Numbered from the stretch's first letter, positions 9,383 through 18,248 are shown. The stretch is 64,000 bases of DNA from Actinacidiphila oryziradicis (GCF_005047355.1 NZ_SUMC01000015.1:1-64000), one strand, 5' to 3'. Numbers and translations: made by a program. Notes: generated by a model not told the origin, from the sequence alone.

Positions 9383-9743
9383 CGGCTGCTTGGCCGCGCG
9401 ACGCACAGCATGGGCACACCGCCACCGCATCGACAGGCAGCAGACCCGCACAAGCGCGTTTGAGGTAGCCGACCCACCTGGCGACCTGGGCGGCCAGTGG
9501 GCCGGGCATGGTCTGGCCCAGTGCGACGCCGTCGAGGAAGTCCTGCTTGCTGATCCAGCCGCAGGCTTGGACGAGGTCGCGCTGCATGTAGCCGACGACC
9601 GCGATGGGGCCGCCGAAGCCGAGCGTGCCCAGCCGCAGGAAGTACCGCAGTACGGATGCGAATCCGGGCGGGGCCGGCCCGCCGGAGTGGGGCGATTTGA
9701 TGGTGTGGGCGGTCCCTTCGCCTTCAGGGGTGTTGCTGGTCAT
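9339..9743 (-). pseudogene. chrA: chromate transporter ChrA, N-terminal fragment
   Basis: Starting at ATG 9743, which overlaps the stop of the chrB C-terminal gene (ATGA), the frame encodes the signature start of ChrA: SVLRYFLRLGTLGFGGPIA, then MQRDLV, GWISKQDFLDGVALGQTMPG and QVARWVGYL. Homology ends around codon 112 and the remaining residues are out of register with the family. Intact ChrA proteins are about 400 residues with ten or more membrane segments; only the first one or two survive. The fragment meets the truncated old-yellow-enzyme gene tail to tail near 9340-9400. Chromate efflux from this operon is therefore lost unless a second chrA exists elsewhere. Confidence 0.85.
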
Positions 9744-10171
9744 GCCGGTTCCCTTCCGATCACGGCGGCGCGCCGGTGGTACTCGTAGAGGCCGTCGAAG
9801 ACGGGTCCGGTCAGGGCGAGGATCTCCTCGTCGCTGTGGATCATGGACAGGCCGCGTAGTACGACGTCCAGCCCGGGGGCTTCGGGGGCGTCGTAGCGTT
9901 CGTCGTCGAGGTCGGCCTCGTGCACGATCTCGGCGATCTTCCACAGGACGGGGTCGGTGAGGTCACGGCGGTGCAGGATCGTCTCGAAACTGCAGTCGCC
10001 GCCGTGGTGTCCCAGTTCGACGCCGCGCATGTCGAACGGTGTCGCATCCGGCGGGACTTCGGCGGGGTCGGTGACGAACACGAACTGGGCGTCCGGGTCG
10101 ATGTGGCGGCGGATCAGCCAGGCGCAGGCCGCCCGGTCGATGTGGATGGATGCTCTCGTCGCCCACTTCAC
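9740..10171 (-). CDS. chrB: ChrB C-terminal domain protein (chromate resistance)
   Basis: 143 residues matching the C-terminal ChrB domain as a separate protein: KWATRASIHIDRAACAWLIRR, DPDAQFVFV, FDMRGVELGHHGGDCSFE and DGLYEYHRR. The His/Asp/Glu/Cys-rich core looks like a metal site. The gene begins with a GTG whose bases overlap the stop of the upstream gene for the N-terminal domain (GTGA), and its own stop overlaps the chrA start. In well-studied ChrB proteins both domains lie in one chain that acts as a chromate-responsive regulator; here they are encoded by two coupled genes. Complete in length for the domain. Confidence 0.88.
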   Translation of the reverse strand: MKWATRASIHIDRAACAWLIRRHIDPDAQFVFVTDPAEVPPDATPFDMRGVELGHHGGDCSFETILHRRDLTDPVLWKIAEIVHEADLDDERYDAPEAPGLDVVLRGLSMIHSDEEILALTGPVFDGLYEYHRRAAVIGREPA

Positions 10172-10692
10172 GTTGGCTCCTCCTCTACGGGTTCGGCCGG
10201 CTGCTGTTCGGCGGCCGGATCGTTGGTCAGGGTCTGCACGGCGGCGCGGGCCTGTTCGCGTTCGGGGGGCGGGAAGTAGTCGCGGCGCTGGATACGGTGC
10301 AGTTCGGCGCGCAGCCGCCGCGCCGCGCTCTCCGTGCCGGCGGGTCCTGCGGCGGTGGCCTCGGCGGCCTGGGCGAGGACGGCCTGGTACTCCGCCGCGC
10401 GGGCGGCCGCCATGCCGGTGGCCAGATCGCGCTCCTGGGAGAGGCTGGCCGGGCGGGCCAGCCACAGCGTGGCGCTGCCGCCTGCCTCGGTCACCTCCTC
10501 GGCGATCCACTCCAGCTGCTCGCGGGTGCGCGCGTCCGCCGGCAGCGCGACCAGCCCGTCGGAGAGCTGGACCACGCCGAACCGCTTGAGCTTGCGCCAC
10601 ACCGCGATCCGTGGCGTCGAGGGCTCGCGCGGAACGCGGTAGGACAACAGAACCCACTCGCCGGGACCGTCTGATATCCCTGGCACAGTCAC
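10168..10692 (-). CDS. chrB: ChrB N-terminal domain protein (chromate resistance)
   Basis: 174 residues. After a short lead the protein reads WVLLSYRVPREPSTPRIAVWRKLKRFGV, with PADARTREQLEWIAEEV and a later ARAAEYQAVL helix, which is the N-terminal half of ChrB. The C-terminal region is charged and helical and ends in a Glu-rich tail. GTG at 10692 is chosen because family homology begins a few codons later; a second GTG at 10686 is equally possible. Its stop overlaps the GTG of the C-terminal domain gene, so the two halves should be made stoichiometrically. The promoter presumably lies in 10693-10960. Confidence 0.85.
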   Translation of the reverse strand: MTVPGISDGPGEWVLLSYRVPREPSTPRIAVWRKLKRFGVVQLSDGLVALPADARTREQLEWIAEEVTEAGGSATLWLARPASLSQERDLATGMAAARAAEYQAVLAQAAEATAAGPAGTESAARRLRAELHRIQRRDYFPPPEREQARAAVQTLTNDPAAEQQPAEPVEEEPT

Positions 10693-10967
10693 CGGTCCCC
10701 AACCCCGCGGCGCGATGGAAGTATGGCGCCCGACGGTCTCCCGGGCCGGCACCGCGCCCCCAGAACGCCCTGCCGGCGGGCCTCGCAAGTACTCGGCGCG
10801 ATCGCCCCGCGCTGGTCGCGCGGGTGCCGGGCGATGCCGTCGGCATCTGCCCTGGCGGCCCCCGACGTCTTTCCGGCCAGCACCGGCCGGCGCGACCCCG
10901 TCCACGCGCCTGTCCGCCGGTGCGGTTCACCGATCACGGTCATCACACCCCTATCCGTCAGCAACTA

Positions 10968-10983
10968 TGTAACCATGGTTACA
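10968..10983. promoter_or_regulatory. perfect 16-bp palindrome, operator copy 1
   Basis: TGTAACCATGGTTACA is perfectly self-complementary and sits 20 bases upstream of the start of the broken membrane-protein gene at 11004. With the preceding A it fits the ATGT-N10-ACAx pattern described for PadR-type operators, but no padR gene is in the window. A second copy lies at 11335-11350. Confidence 0.55.
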
Positions 10984-11003
10984 GCAACGAGGGGGAGAAT
11001 TCC

Positions 11004-11206
11004 ATGATCGGCTGGGGATAGATCGGGTACGGGGCCGCGCTGTCGGCCGTCGTTGGCAGGACACCGGATCCGGGGTGTTCGCCCTGGCCACCGCCGCTCT
11101 GGTCTACGGTTTCGGTCCTCTGGCGGCGGAACCCGCCCGCCACACCGCAGCCAGGGCCCTACTAGTCGGACTCGCGGCCCTGCTGGTGGACGTGTACCTG
11201 TATTAA
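11004..11206 (+). pseudogene. small membrane-protein gene, broken by a stop and a frameshift
   Basis: ATG at 11004 follows a good GAGGGGGAG ribosome-binding site, but the fifth codon is followed by TAG. Read through, the same frame gives IGYGAALSAVVG, and after a frameshift near 11065 another frame gives GSGVFALATAALVYGF, then RALLVGLAALLVDVYLY and a TAA stop at 11204-11206. The pieces make two or three hydrophobic helices with coding-like third positions, so this was a membrane protein of about 65 residues. The gene family is not recognised. Its position directly after the palindrome suggests it was the first regulated gene here. Confidence 0.45.
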
Positions 11207-11213
11207 CCCGAGG

Positions 11214-11305
11214 CCTGAACCAGGTGTAGGCGGCGAGCTTGTCCCAGATGCTGATCCGCGACGCGGAGGGTCCTCGGGGTATCCGGCAGGGCAGGACCAC
11301 CCCCT
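11214..11305 (-). pseudogene. second ChrB N-terminal remnant
   Basis: In the minus frame about 25 residues, LPCRIPRGPSASRISIWDKL, align with the intact ChrB N-terminal gene (LSYRVPREPSTPRIAVWRKL). The flanking residues do not match, so only a short piece survives. It begins about 30 bases from operator copy 2. This implies two chrB-like genes once lay close together, or a duplication followed by decay. Confidence 0.5.
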
Positions 11306-11334
11306 GGCTCGCGCTCCGTGGAGCCATCTTATGA

Positions 11335-11350
11335 TGTAACCATGGTTTCA
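11335..11350. promoter_or_regulatory. near-perfect palindrome, operator copy 2
   Basis: TGTAACCATGGTTTCA differs from copy 1 (10968-10983) at one base. It lies 31 bases upstream of the phosphotransferase-like gene and is shared with the start of the ChrB remnant on the other strand. Two near-identical 16-mers in 380 bases in a GC-rich genome point to a specific regulator binding both. Confidence 0.5.
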
Positions 11351-11381
11351 CATCCGCAGTCTGACAGGTGGGGTGAGGTGG

Positions 11382-12320
11382 ATGGGACGCGCTGATGTGT
11401 ACCTGCAGCCGGATGCTGAAGACCCAGTTCTGTCAGCGGCCACCGTACTGCGGCTCGCTCGGGCCCATTGCACCCGGGCGGAGGCGGTGACAGCGGTTGA
11501 CGAGTCCGGTGGGGAGGCGCGGGTGTACCTGGTCGACGACAGCGTCGTGGTAAAGACGCAACGCCCGCACCGGGTGCGTCCGAAGACGAGTCTGGCGAAG
11601 GAAGCACGGCTGCTGGAGCATCTGGCCGGGGCGCTGGCCGGGCGTATCCCGACCGTGTTCGGCCACGACCGTGTCGAGACGCCCGAGGGCAGTGTGGAGT
11701 ACGTCGTCATGAGCCGCGTCCCGGGGCAGGCCGCGGGGCATGTGTCCGTAACGGGCCCGGCTCGTACGCGGTTGCTGCACACCCTGGGCCGGCTGCTGCG
11801 CCATCTGCACTCCCAGCCGGCTGATCAACTGGCCGACAGCGGCCTGTTCCCGACGGATGATGACGCCGGGGCGTTGCGGCACCGCCTGGAGCCGGCCCTG
11901 GCTGATCTCGTGGAGGAGATCAATAGCCGGCCGGGTTGCTGGCAGCTCGTGCCCAGCCCGGAAGTGGTCGCCGTCCGCGCGATTGAGGCGCTTCCGTCAC
12001 GGTTCGATGCTCCGGTGGCGCTGCATTCGAATCCCGGGCCGACGCACGCGTTCGTCGACGCCGACGGCGCGTTCACCGGGGTGATCGACTTCGGTGACTC
12101 CTATCTGAGCCATCCGGCTCTGGATCTGCGTACCTGGCCGGCGGTATCCGATCGGCTGGCGCTGCACGAGGGCTACCTCGACGGCGAGGCGCCGCAGGGC
12201 GACTTCGAGGCGGTGTGGACGGTGGCCATGATCTACGCGGACATGAAGGCCATCGCGGGGCGTGCAGAGCCGGCCGCGCTGGCCGGCGAGGATCTGACCC
12301 GACGATTGGCACAGCTGTGA
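11382..12320 (+). CDS. aminoglycoside phosphotransferase-fold protein with altered catalytic motif
   Basis: A 312-residue protein of the APH/choline-kinase fold. The N-lobe has the strand and lysine VYLVDDSVVVKTQRPH, helix glutamate KEARLLEHLAG and hinge YVVMSRVPG. In the C-lobe the Brenner motif, normally HGDxxxxN/H, reads HSNPGPTH, so the catalytic aspartate is replaced by asparagine, while the metal-binding IDFGD is kept. It may be a pseudokinase, a drug-binding protein, or a non-canonical subgroup. ATG at 11382 follows GGTGGGGTGAGG. It sits just after operator copy 2 and 23 bases before a two-gene ABC exporter, so a drug-resistance or self-protection role is likely but unproven. Confidence 0.8.
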   Translation: MGRADVYLQPDAEDPVLSAATVLRLARAHCTRAEAVTAVDESGGEARVYLVDDSVVVKTQRPHRVRPKTSLAKEARLLEHLAGALAGRIPTVFGHDRVETPEGSVEYVVMSRVPGQAAGHVSVTGPARTRLLHTLGRLLRHLHSQPADQLADSGLFPTDDDAGALRHRLEPALADLVEEINSRPGCWQLVPSPEVVAVRAIEALPSRFDAPVALHSNPGPTHAFVDADGAFTGVIDFGDSYLSHPALDLRTWPAVSDRLALHEGYLDGEAPQGDFEAVWTVAMIYADMKAIAGRAEPAALAGEDLTRRLAQL

Positions 12321-12343
12321 GAGAAGGGCACACAGAGCCGTTC

Positions 12344-14272
12344 ATGACCACCAGGGACTTGTCAGCCTCCTCGCGAGACCGGAAACAGGGCCGACTACCC
12401 GGTGAAGGTTTCCTGCGCCGGATGCGGCCGTACTTCCGTCAGGTCGCCGGGTTGTTCGTGATCGGCTCGCTGGCGGGCATCGCGATGAACATCGCCGTCG
12501 TGCTGCCGTCCGTGCTGCTGGGCCATGCCGTCGATGCCGTGCTCGCCTTCCACCGCGGGCAGGCCACCGGCGGGGCCGTGACCCGGGCCGCGCTGCTGCT
12601 CATCATGGGTACCGCCGCGACCGAGCTGCCCCGGGTCGGCAAACGCTGGTGGCTCGGCGTGGCCCGGGCCCGCATCTACGCGAACGTGCGCGCCGATGCC
12701 TTGCGCGGGGTCCTTTCCTGGCCTGCAGACCGGCTGCACACCACGTCGGTCGGTGAAGTCATGGCCCGCATCATCGGAGACGTCGAGGTGCTGGGCACCG
12801 GCGTGAATGAGCTGATCGTGGAGACCTGGGACACGGTGCTGTTCTCCGTGGCACTGATCGTGGCCATGCTTGCCTACGACCCGGCCCTTGGCGCGCTGGC
12901 GCTGGCGCCGGTGCCCATCGCGCTGACCTTGGCCAAGGTCGCCGGGATATGGGTGTCCCGGCGCACGCTGCGCGCCCGCGAGGCCAATGCCGCGTTGACC
13001 ACGTTCGTACAGGAAGGCCTGGTCGGGCTGCGGGTCCTGCGGGCGTCCGGGCGGCGCGCGGCGTTTGCCCGGCGGCTGAATCTGCTGGCCGACGCGCAGG
13101 CCGACGCGGAACTGGCGGCGACCCGCTTGGACTCGGCGCTGGCCCCGGTCTACGGCACGCTGACCACCGCCGGGGTCCTTGCCGTGATCTGGCTGGGCGG
13201 GACGAAGGTCGCCACCGGCGCGCTGAGTGTCGGTGACCTCGTGGCTTTTCTCGGGCTTTTCACCCGGTTCACAGCACGGGCCTTCCGCATCCCGCAGATG
13301 GTCAACCGGGTCCAGGCCGCTGCTGCGGCCTTCACCCGCCTCGCACCGCTACTCGCCCCACCGCCCCCCTTGGGCGACGAACCGCCGCGCGCCTCGTGGC
13401 GCTCGGACCGAGTCGCGGGAGGGGGCGTCCGGCCGCGCCACGAGGCGGTGACGCCCCGGCGAGGGCCGGTGGGCATCGTCCTGGACGATGTGCTGTTCGT
13501 CTACCCCGGTGCGGCGCATTCCGCGCTGAACGGGGTGAGCTTGAGGGTGGCTCCCGGTGCGCTGGTCGCGGTGACCGGCCCGGTCGGCTCCGGAAAGACC
13601 GCGCTGGCCAGGGCGGTACTTGGCCTGTACCCGGTCCAGAGCGGACGGGTCCGTATCGACGGGGCCGACCCGCACACCTGGACGCCGGCCGAGCGGGACA
13701 GCGTGGGATACCTGCCGCAGGGACATCCGGTGTTCTCCGGCAGCGTCGCCGACAACGTAACGCTCACCCATCCGGAACCCGGAACCACCGCCGGCACGAT
13801 CCCATCCGGGCGCCTGGCGAAGGCGCTGCGGGTGGCCGACCTCGACACCGACGTGGCCGGCATGGCCGACGGGACGGCCACCGGCATCGGTGAACTCGGC
13901 GTGCGCGTCTCCGGCGGCCAACGGCAACGCATCGCCCTGGCCCGGGCCCTGGCCGCGCCCGCCACCAGCCCACGGCTGCTGGTGCTCGACGACCCGTTCT
14001 CCGCGGTCGACGCCGACACCGAAGCCCGCATCATCGCCGCGCTGCGCGAAGCGGTAGGCCCCGCTGCCCCGCCGGAATGCCAAGCCACCGTCCTGCTGTG
14101 CTCGACCCGCCTCGCCGCGTTCGCACAGGCCGACGAGGTCATCGTCCTCGACCACGGCCGCATCCACGAGCGCGGTGCACATCAGGAGTTGCTGACCGCT
14201 GGCGGGCTGTACGCCCGCATCTTCCGGGCCCAGCGGCGCGGCCACGCCACCGCGGCGGTGGTGCGGCCATGA
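12344..14272 (+). CDS. ABC exporter half-transporter, degenerate-site subunit
   Basis: 642 residues: a type IV (MsbA-like) six-helix membrane domain in about 35-340, then a nucleotide-binding domain. Walker A GPVGSGKTA is near residue 411 and the signature VSGGQRQRIALARAL is intact. Walker B reads LLVLDDPF near 545, with aspartate where the catalytic glutamate should be, and the switch histidine is replaced in CSTRLA near 585. These are the hallmarks of the degenerate subunit of a heterodimeric exporter. The gene overlaps the partner gene by ATGA. A proline-rich, Arg-rich linker of about 35 residues joins the domains. Substrate unknown; probably a drug or secondary metabolite. Confidence 0.92.
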   Translation: MTTRDLSASSRDRKQGRLPGEGFLRRMRPYFRQVAGLFVIGSLAGIAMNIAVVLPSVLLGHAVDAVLAFHRGQATGGAVTRAALLLIMGTAATELPRVGKRWWLGVARARIYANVRADALRGVLSWPADRLHTTSVGEVMARIIGDVEVLGTGVNELIVETWDTVLFSVALIVAMLAYDPALGALALAPVPIALTLAKVAGIWVSRRTLRAREANAALTTFVQEGLVGLRVLRASGRRAAFARRLNLLADAQADAELAATRLDSALAPVYGTLTTAGVLAVIWLGGTKVATGALSVGDLVAFLGLFTRFTARAFRIPQMVNRVQAAAAAFTRLAPLLAPPPPLGDEPPRASWRSDRVAGGGVRPRHEAVTPRRGPVGIVLDDVLFVYPGAAHSALNGVSLRVAPGALVAVTGPVGSGKTALARAVLGLYPVQSGRVRIDGADPHTWTPAERDSVGYLPQGHPVFSGSVADNVTLTHPEPGTTAGTIPSGRLAKALRVADLDTDVAGMADGTATGIGELGVRVSGGQRQRIALARALAAPATSPRLLVLDDPFSAVDADTEARIIAALREAVGPAAPPECQATVLLCSTRLAAFAQADEVIVLDHGRIHERGAHQELLTAGGLYARIFRAQRRGHATAAVVRP

Positions 14273-16149
14273 GCATCACCGACACCCACACCAAAGAAGG
14301 GGCTGGGCTCCAGCCGGAACCGAGCCCGGCTGTGGGTGCCCAGCTTCTTCAGCTGGCACGACCGTGGTCGGCCCGGCTGCTCCTCATCGCCGCCGCGGTG
14401 CTGGGCGCCGCGGTGCTCGGACTGCTCCCGTCGCTGATCGTGCGGCACGTGGTCGACCACAACCTGACCGCGCACCGCACCGCAGGACTGGCCCCGGCCG
14501 CGCTGCTGTACCTCGCGGTGAGCGCCGCCGTGGCCATGCTGACGGCCGCATACGGCTACCTCGCCGCGACCGTTGCCCAGCGCAGTCTCGCCGGTCTGCG
14601 CACCCGGCTCTTCTCCCACCTGCTGCATCTGCCGACCGGCTACCACGACCGGACCGCGGTTGGGGACTCCATCAGCCGGTGCACCGCCGATGTCGAGGCC
14701 ATAGACGCGCTGTTCTCCTCTTCCGTCGCCACTCTGCTCGGGCAGACCGTGCAGCTGGTCACCGTCACCGTCACCATGCTCGTCCTCAGCCCGGCGCTCA
14801 CCGTCGTGGCCGCTGTGTTCATGCCACCGGTGGCACTGCTTACCGGCTATCTGCGGCGGCGGATCCGCGACGCCGAACGTGACACACGGCGTGCGATCGG
14901 GCTGCTCAACACCCATCTGCAGGAGGATCTGTCCGGTGCGGAGGTCATCCGGGCGTTCGGCCGGCAGACGACGTTCACCAATCGATTCCGCCTGGCGCTG
15001 ACCGACTGGCTACGTGCGACGAACAAGTCCACGTTCTACAACGCCTTCTACGCCCCCGGCCTCGGCCTGCTCTCCGCCTTCGCGACCGCGCTGCTGGTGT
15101 GGCTGAGCAGCCGCAACGCCTTCGACACGATCGGGGTGTCGCTGGGCACACTGACCGCCTTCATCTTGCTGTTCGCCCAGTTCATCACCCCGCTCATCAA
15201 CCTCGGCGACGAATGGCAGTCCGTGCAGGCGGCGCTGGCCGGCGCCGAGCGCGTGTTCTCCGTCCTCGCGTTGCCCGTCGACGTCCATGCCGGACCCGCA
15301 CCGGCGATCTCCAAGCAGGCGATCTCCAAGCAGGGTAAGGACCGCCTTGACCACCACGGCTCTCCAGCCGACGGGCCGGCGCTTGAAGTGGACCGGATAA
15401 CCTTCGGCTACACGCCGGGCGCACCGGTGCTGCACGAGGTCAGCGTCGCGGTGCATCCCGGAGAGCACGTCGTGGTGGTCGGCAGGACCGGCGCCGGCAA
15501 GACGAGCCTGCTCGCCCTCCTCGCCGGCCTGTACACGCCATGGGCGGGACACGTCCACGTTGCCGGGTGCGACCCCCGCACCCTCGACGACGCGGCGCGC
15601 CGGGCGACGCTCGGATTCGTCCCGCAGACGGTGCAGCTGTTCAGCGGCACCGTGCAGGACAACCTGACCCTCGGCGACCAGACCATCACGGCGGAGCGGG
15701 CACGCCAAGCGGCCACCCTCGCCGGTGCCGACCGGTTCATCCGCACCCTGCCAGAGGGCTATGACACCGTTCTGTCCGTCTCCGGCCGGGGCACCGGGGT
15801 GCAGCTCTCAGCAGGGCAACGCCAACTGCTCGCGCTCGCACGGGCCCTGGTCACCGCCCCTGCCGCCCTTCTGCTGGACGAAGCCACCGCAGTCATCGAC
15901 GGCGCCAGCGACGCCGCATTCCGAGCCGCCCTGCACGAGCACGTCACGGCGGCCGGAACCGCCGTGCTCACCGTCGCCCACCGGCTGGCCACAGCGAGAG
16001 ATGCGGACCGCGTCGTGGTCATGGCCGGCGGCCGCATCGTCGAGCAAGGCACGCCCGGCGAGCTACTCGCCTCCGGCGGCCGGTTCGCCACCCTGATCGC
16101 ACTCGAAGACGCCGGCTGGGACTGGCAACACGACCTCGACGAGCCCTGA
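14269..16149 (+). CDS. ABC exporter half-transporter, catalytic subunit
   Basis: 626 residues with the same layout as its upstream partner: six membrane helices (about 35-330), then an NBD with Walker A GRTGAGKTS near 404, signature LSAGQRQLLALARAL near 513, Walker B ALLLDEATAVID near 533 with the catalytic glutamate, and H-loop VAHRLATA near 568. It supplies the canonical site of the heterodimer. A direct repeat of AISKQ occurs in the linker at residues about 344-354. ATG at 14269 overlaps the upstream stop. With the preceding phosphotransferase-like gene it forms a three-gene unit. Confidence 0.93.
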   Translation: MSITDTHTKEGAGLQPEPSPAVGAQLLQLARPWSARLLLIAAAVLGAAVLGLLPSLIVRHVVDHNLTAHRTAGLAPAALLYLAVSAAVAMLTAAYGYLAATVAQRSLAGLRTRLFSHLLHLPTGYHDRTAVGDSISRCTADVEAIDALFSSSVATLLGQTVQLVTVTVTMLVLSPALTVVAAVFMPPVALLTGYLRRRIRDAERDTRRAIGLLNTHLQEDLSGAEVIRAFGRQTTFTNRFRLALTDWLRATNKSTFYNAFYAPGLGLLSAFATALLVWLSSRNAFDTIGVSLGTLTAFILLFAQFITPLINLGDEWQSVQAALAGAERVFSVLALPVDVHAGPAPAISKQAISKQGKDRLDHHGSPADGPALEVDRITFGYTPGAPVLHEVSVAVHPGEHVVVVGRTGAGKTSLLALLAGLYTPWAGHVHVAGCDPRTLDDAARRATLGFVPQTVQLFSGTVQDNLTLGDQTITAERARQAATLAGADRFIRTLPEGYDTVLSVSGRGTGVQLSAGQRQLLALARALVTAPAALLLDEATAVIDGASDAAFRAALHEHVTAAGTAVLTVAHRLATARDADRVVVMAGGRIVEQGTPGELLASGGRFATLIALEDAGWDWQHDLDEP

Positions 16150-16192
16150 CAGGCAGCGCGCCGCACAACTTGCGGGCGAGGAGTTGACGGTG

Positions 16193-16536
16193 TCAGGCCA
16201 GGAGTGTGGTGGGGATGACCGCGAAGGCCTGGCGCCGGCGCTCGCGCGGGATCAGCCGGGAGAGTGCGGCGAGCCAGACCCGGTCGGCCGGCTCGTAGCG
16301 GACCCGGGAGATCTGACGGCGCAGCACCGCGTTCTCATGCCGTAGTGCGAGGATTTCCGCATCTTTGGCCGCGCGGCTGCGCAGTACAGCAGCGGGCACT
16401 GTGATCAGATTCCGGACGAGCGCGGCGACGACCGACAGCGACATCCGCAGATCGTCGCAGGCCAGTCCGGGCCGTGTCGCCAGGATCAGCAAACGTGCAG
16501 ACCACAGCCGCGAATCGTATATTCGAGCGGGACAGG
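16193..16536 (-). mobile_element. left half of an rve/DDE-type insertion sequence with truncated transposase
   Basis: On the minus strand the element starts at 16536 with a terminal repeat beginning CCTGTCCCGCTCGAATAT. An ATG at 16444 then opens the transposase N-terminus: SLSVVAALVRNLITVPAAVL, LALRHENAVLRRQ and PADRVWLAALSRLIPRERR. The frame stops at 16193 after about 83 residues, before the catalytic domain. The terminal repeat is the inverse of one at 24094-24119 (24 of 26 bases alike), which ends a C-terminal transposase half, so both come from the same IS family. The next minus-strand sequence upstream holds an older copy cut by this one. Confidence 0.7.
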
Positions 16537-16559
16537 CGCGGAGGGGTTCCCTTCTGCGG

Positions 16560-16787
16560 CCGTCTGGCATCAGGTTGATGTTCACGCGGGACAAGCACGG
16601 AGAGCCAGAGCCGGTCGGCTGGCTCGTAACGGACCGGGCCCTTGAACTGACGGCGCAGGACTGTGTTCTCATGCCTCAGCATTAACAACTCGGCGTCTTT
16701 GGGGGTGTCTCGGCGCAGCAGGACAGCTCTGAGAGGCTGCCGTCCGTTCTCGGCCGGACGACGGGGGTAACAGGGCATGGGCAGCAT
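16560..16787 (-). pseudogene. second, nested transposase N-terminal remnant of the same family
   Basis: In the minus frame residues LRAVLLRRDTPKDAELL, LMLRHENTVLRRQ and VRYEPADRLWLSVL repeat the N-terminal signature of the adjacent IS fragment but with many differences, so it is a separate older copy rather than a recent duplication. It ends at the IS end near 16540. Confidence 0.6.
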
Positions 16788-16960
16788 GCACTTCGGGGTC
16801 GATTGCTCGACACGCCGACGGATCTGGCCGGCCGGTTTGAGCGCGAGTCGAAGGCGCTCACCAGCCAGGTGAGCGCCTTCGCGGCGGGCGCGCTCCGGCG
16901 CTGGGAGAACCTCCCTTGCCGGCCCCGAGCCTACGGCCGGTCTCCGGCGGAGCGTACTGG

Positions 16961-17800
16961 TTACACGGTCTCGGTCGGCTCGGGGCCGGGGACCGCCTTG
17001 GGGGTATCGGACGGTGCTGTGGGCGCGGCCGCTGCCGTTTCCCGGGCGAGGAAGGAGCCGAGTTCGCCGATGGTGCTCATCAGGGGGGCGGGGAAGACCA
17101 CGGTGGTGTTCTTGTCCACGCCGATCTCCACCAGGCTCTGCAGGTTGCGGAGCTGGAGTGCCAGCGGGTGCTCCATCATGATGTCCGAGGCTTCGCCGAG
17201 CGCCGCGGCGGCGAGCGACTCCCCCTCAGCGCTGATGATCTTGGCGCGCTTCTCACGTTCGGCCTCGGCCTGGCGGGCCATCGCGCGCTTCATGCTGTCG
17301 GGCAGTTGAATGTCCTTCAGCTCGACCAGGGTGACCTGGACACCCCATTCGGCGGTCGCCACATCGAGGATCTCGCGGATGCCGAGGTTGATCCGGTCCG
17401 TCTCCGACAGCGTCTCGTCGAGCGTGTGCTGGCCCACGACCTTGCGCAGGGTCGTCTGGGCGATCTGGTTGATAGCGGCGTGGACGTTCTCGATCGCGAT
17501 GACCGACTTCACCGCGTCCACCACGCGGAAGTAGGCGACCGCGGACACATCGACACTGACGTTGTCGCGGGTGATGATGCCCTGCGACTGGATCGGCATC
17601 GTGACGATCCGCAGCGACACCTGCCGCAGGACATCGACGAGCGGGATGATGAACCGCAGCCCCGGGGAACGCGTTCCGACCAGTCGTCCGAACCGGAAGA
17701 GCACTCCCAGCTCATACTGCTTGACGACCCTTATGCCCTTGGTGAGGGCCACCAGGAGCAGCAGGACCACGATGACCACAACGAATATCAGGACTTGCAT
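16961..17800 (-). CDS. SPFH/stomatin-like membrane protein (slipin)
   Basis: 279 residues. A single N-terminal membrane segment ([16 protein letters not shown], residues about 3-20) is followed by the SPFH domain: [35 protein letters not shown], and the late [23 protein letters not shown] that starts the coiled-coil. The C-terminus is Ala/Pro-rich. Such proteins form oligomeric scaffolds that organise membrane microdomains and proteases. ATG at 17800 is chosen because AGGAG lies ten bases upstream. The gene is monocistronic here; the NfeD partner often found beside slipins is absent. Confidence 0.9.
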   Translation of the reverse strand: MQVLIFVVVIVVLLLLVALTKGIRVVKQYELGVLFRFGRLVGTRSPGLRFIIPLVDVLRQVSLRIVTMPIQSQGIITRDNVSVDVSAVAYFRVVDAVKSVIAIENVHAAINQIAQTTLRKVVGQHTLDETLSETDRINLGIREILDVATAEWGVQVTLVELKDIQLPDSMKRAMARQAEAEREKRAKIISAEGESLAAAALGEASDIMMEHPLALQLRNLQSLVEIGVDKNTTVVFPAPLMSTIGELGSFLARETAAAAPTAPSDTPKAVPGPEPTETV

Positions 17801-18248
17801 AGGTGTGTTGCTCCTCATAACGCGGACCACGTCCTGCCTGGCCGAGGTCCCGGGAATGCGGCGGCACAGCGAGTGGCGCCGAGGGGTGCGGCTTCCGGGA
17901 TCTGTGCCCGGGAGCCCTCGCAAGGTCCGTGTATCCACAGGAAAAGCGGGGCTCCCTGAGGTTTGAGGATCATGGGCCTTGCCGGGTACCAGCATGGCTT
18001 GATTCGAACGCGCGGACCAGAGGTGTATATAACGAAGTCGCGATCATCCACCGGGGTGGCAACCGGCCGTGGGAACCATCCGGTTGCCCTCTCGGTGCGC
18101 CCGGCGTGCCCCGGCTGTCCGTGCGCCCGCGTCCGCCAGGTCCATGGCGAGATTGCGCCCCAACTGCACCACCCAAGCTGCGGTCGGATGCGCCTGCCGG
18201 CGTGCCACGTGAACAACACGGGCACGAACTGTGCGGCAGCAGAGGACC
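17801..18248. other. intergenic region without a supportable gene
   Basis: Contains the SPFH promoter side and no reading frame with a convincing start, RBS and coding bias. A relatively AT-rich patch, GTGTATATAACGAAG near 18025, could be a promoter for the small gene at 18249. Confidence 0.4.

Noticed and set aside
11373..11381. Alternative GTG start for the phosphotransferase-like gene
   Set aside because: It would place the start within the ribosome-binding site that serves the ATG at 11382.
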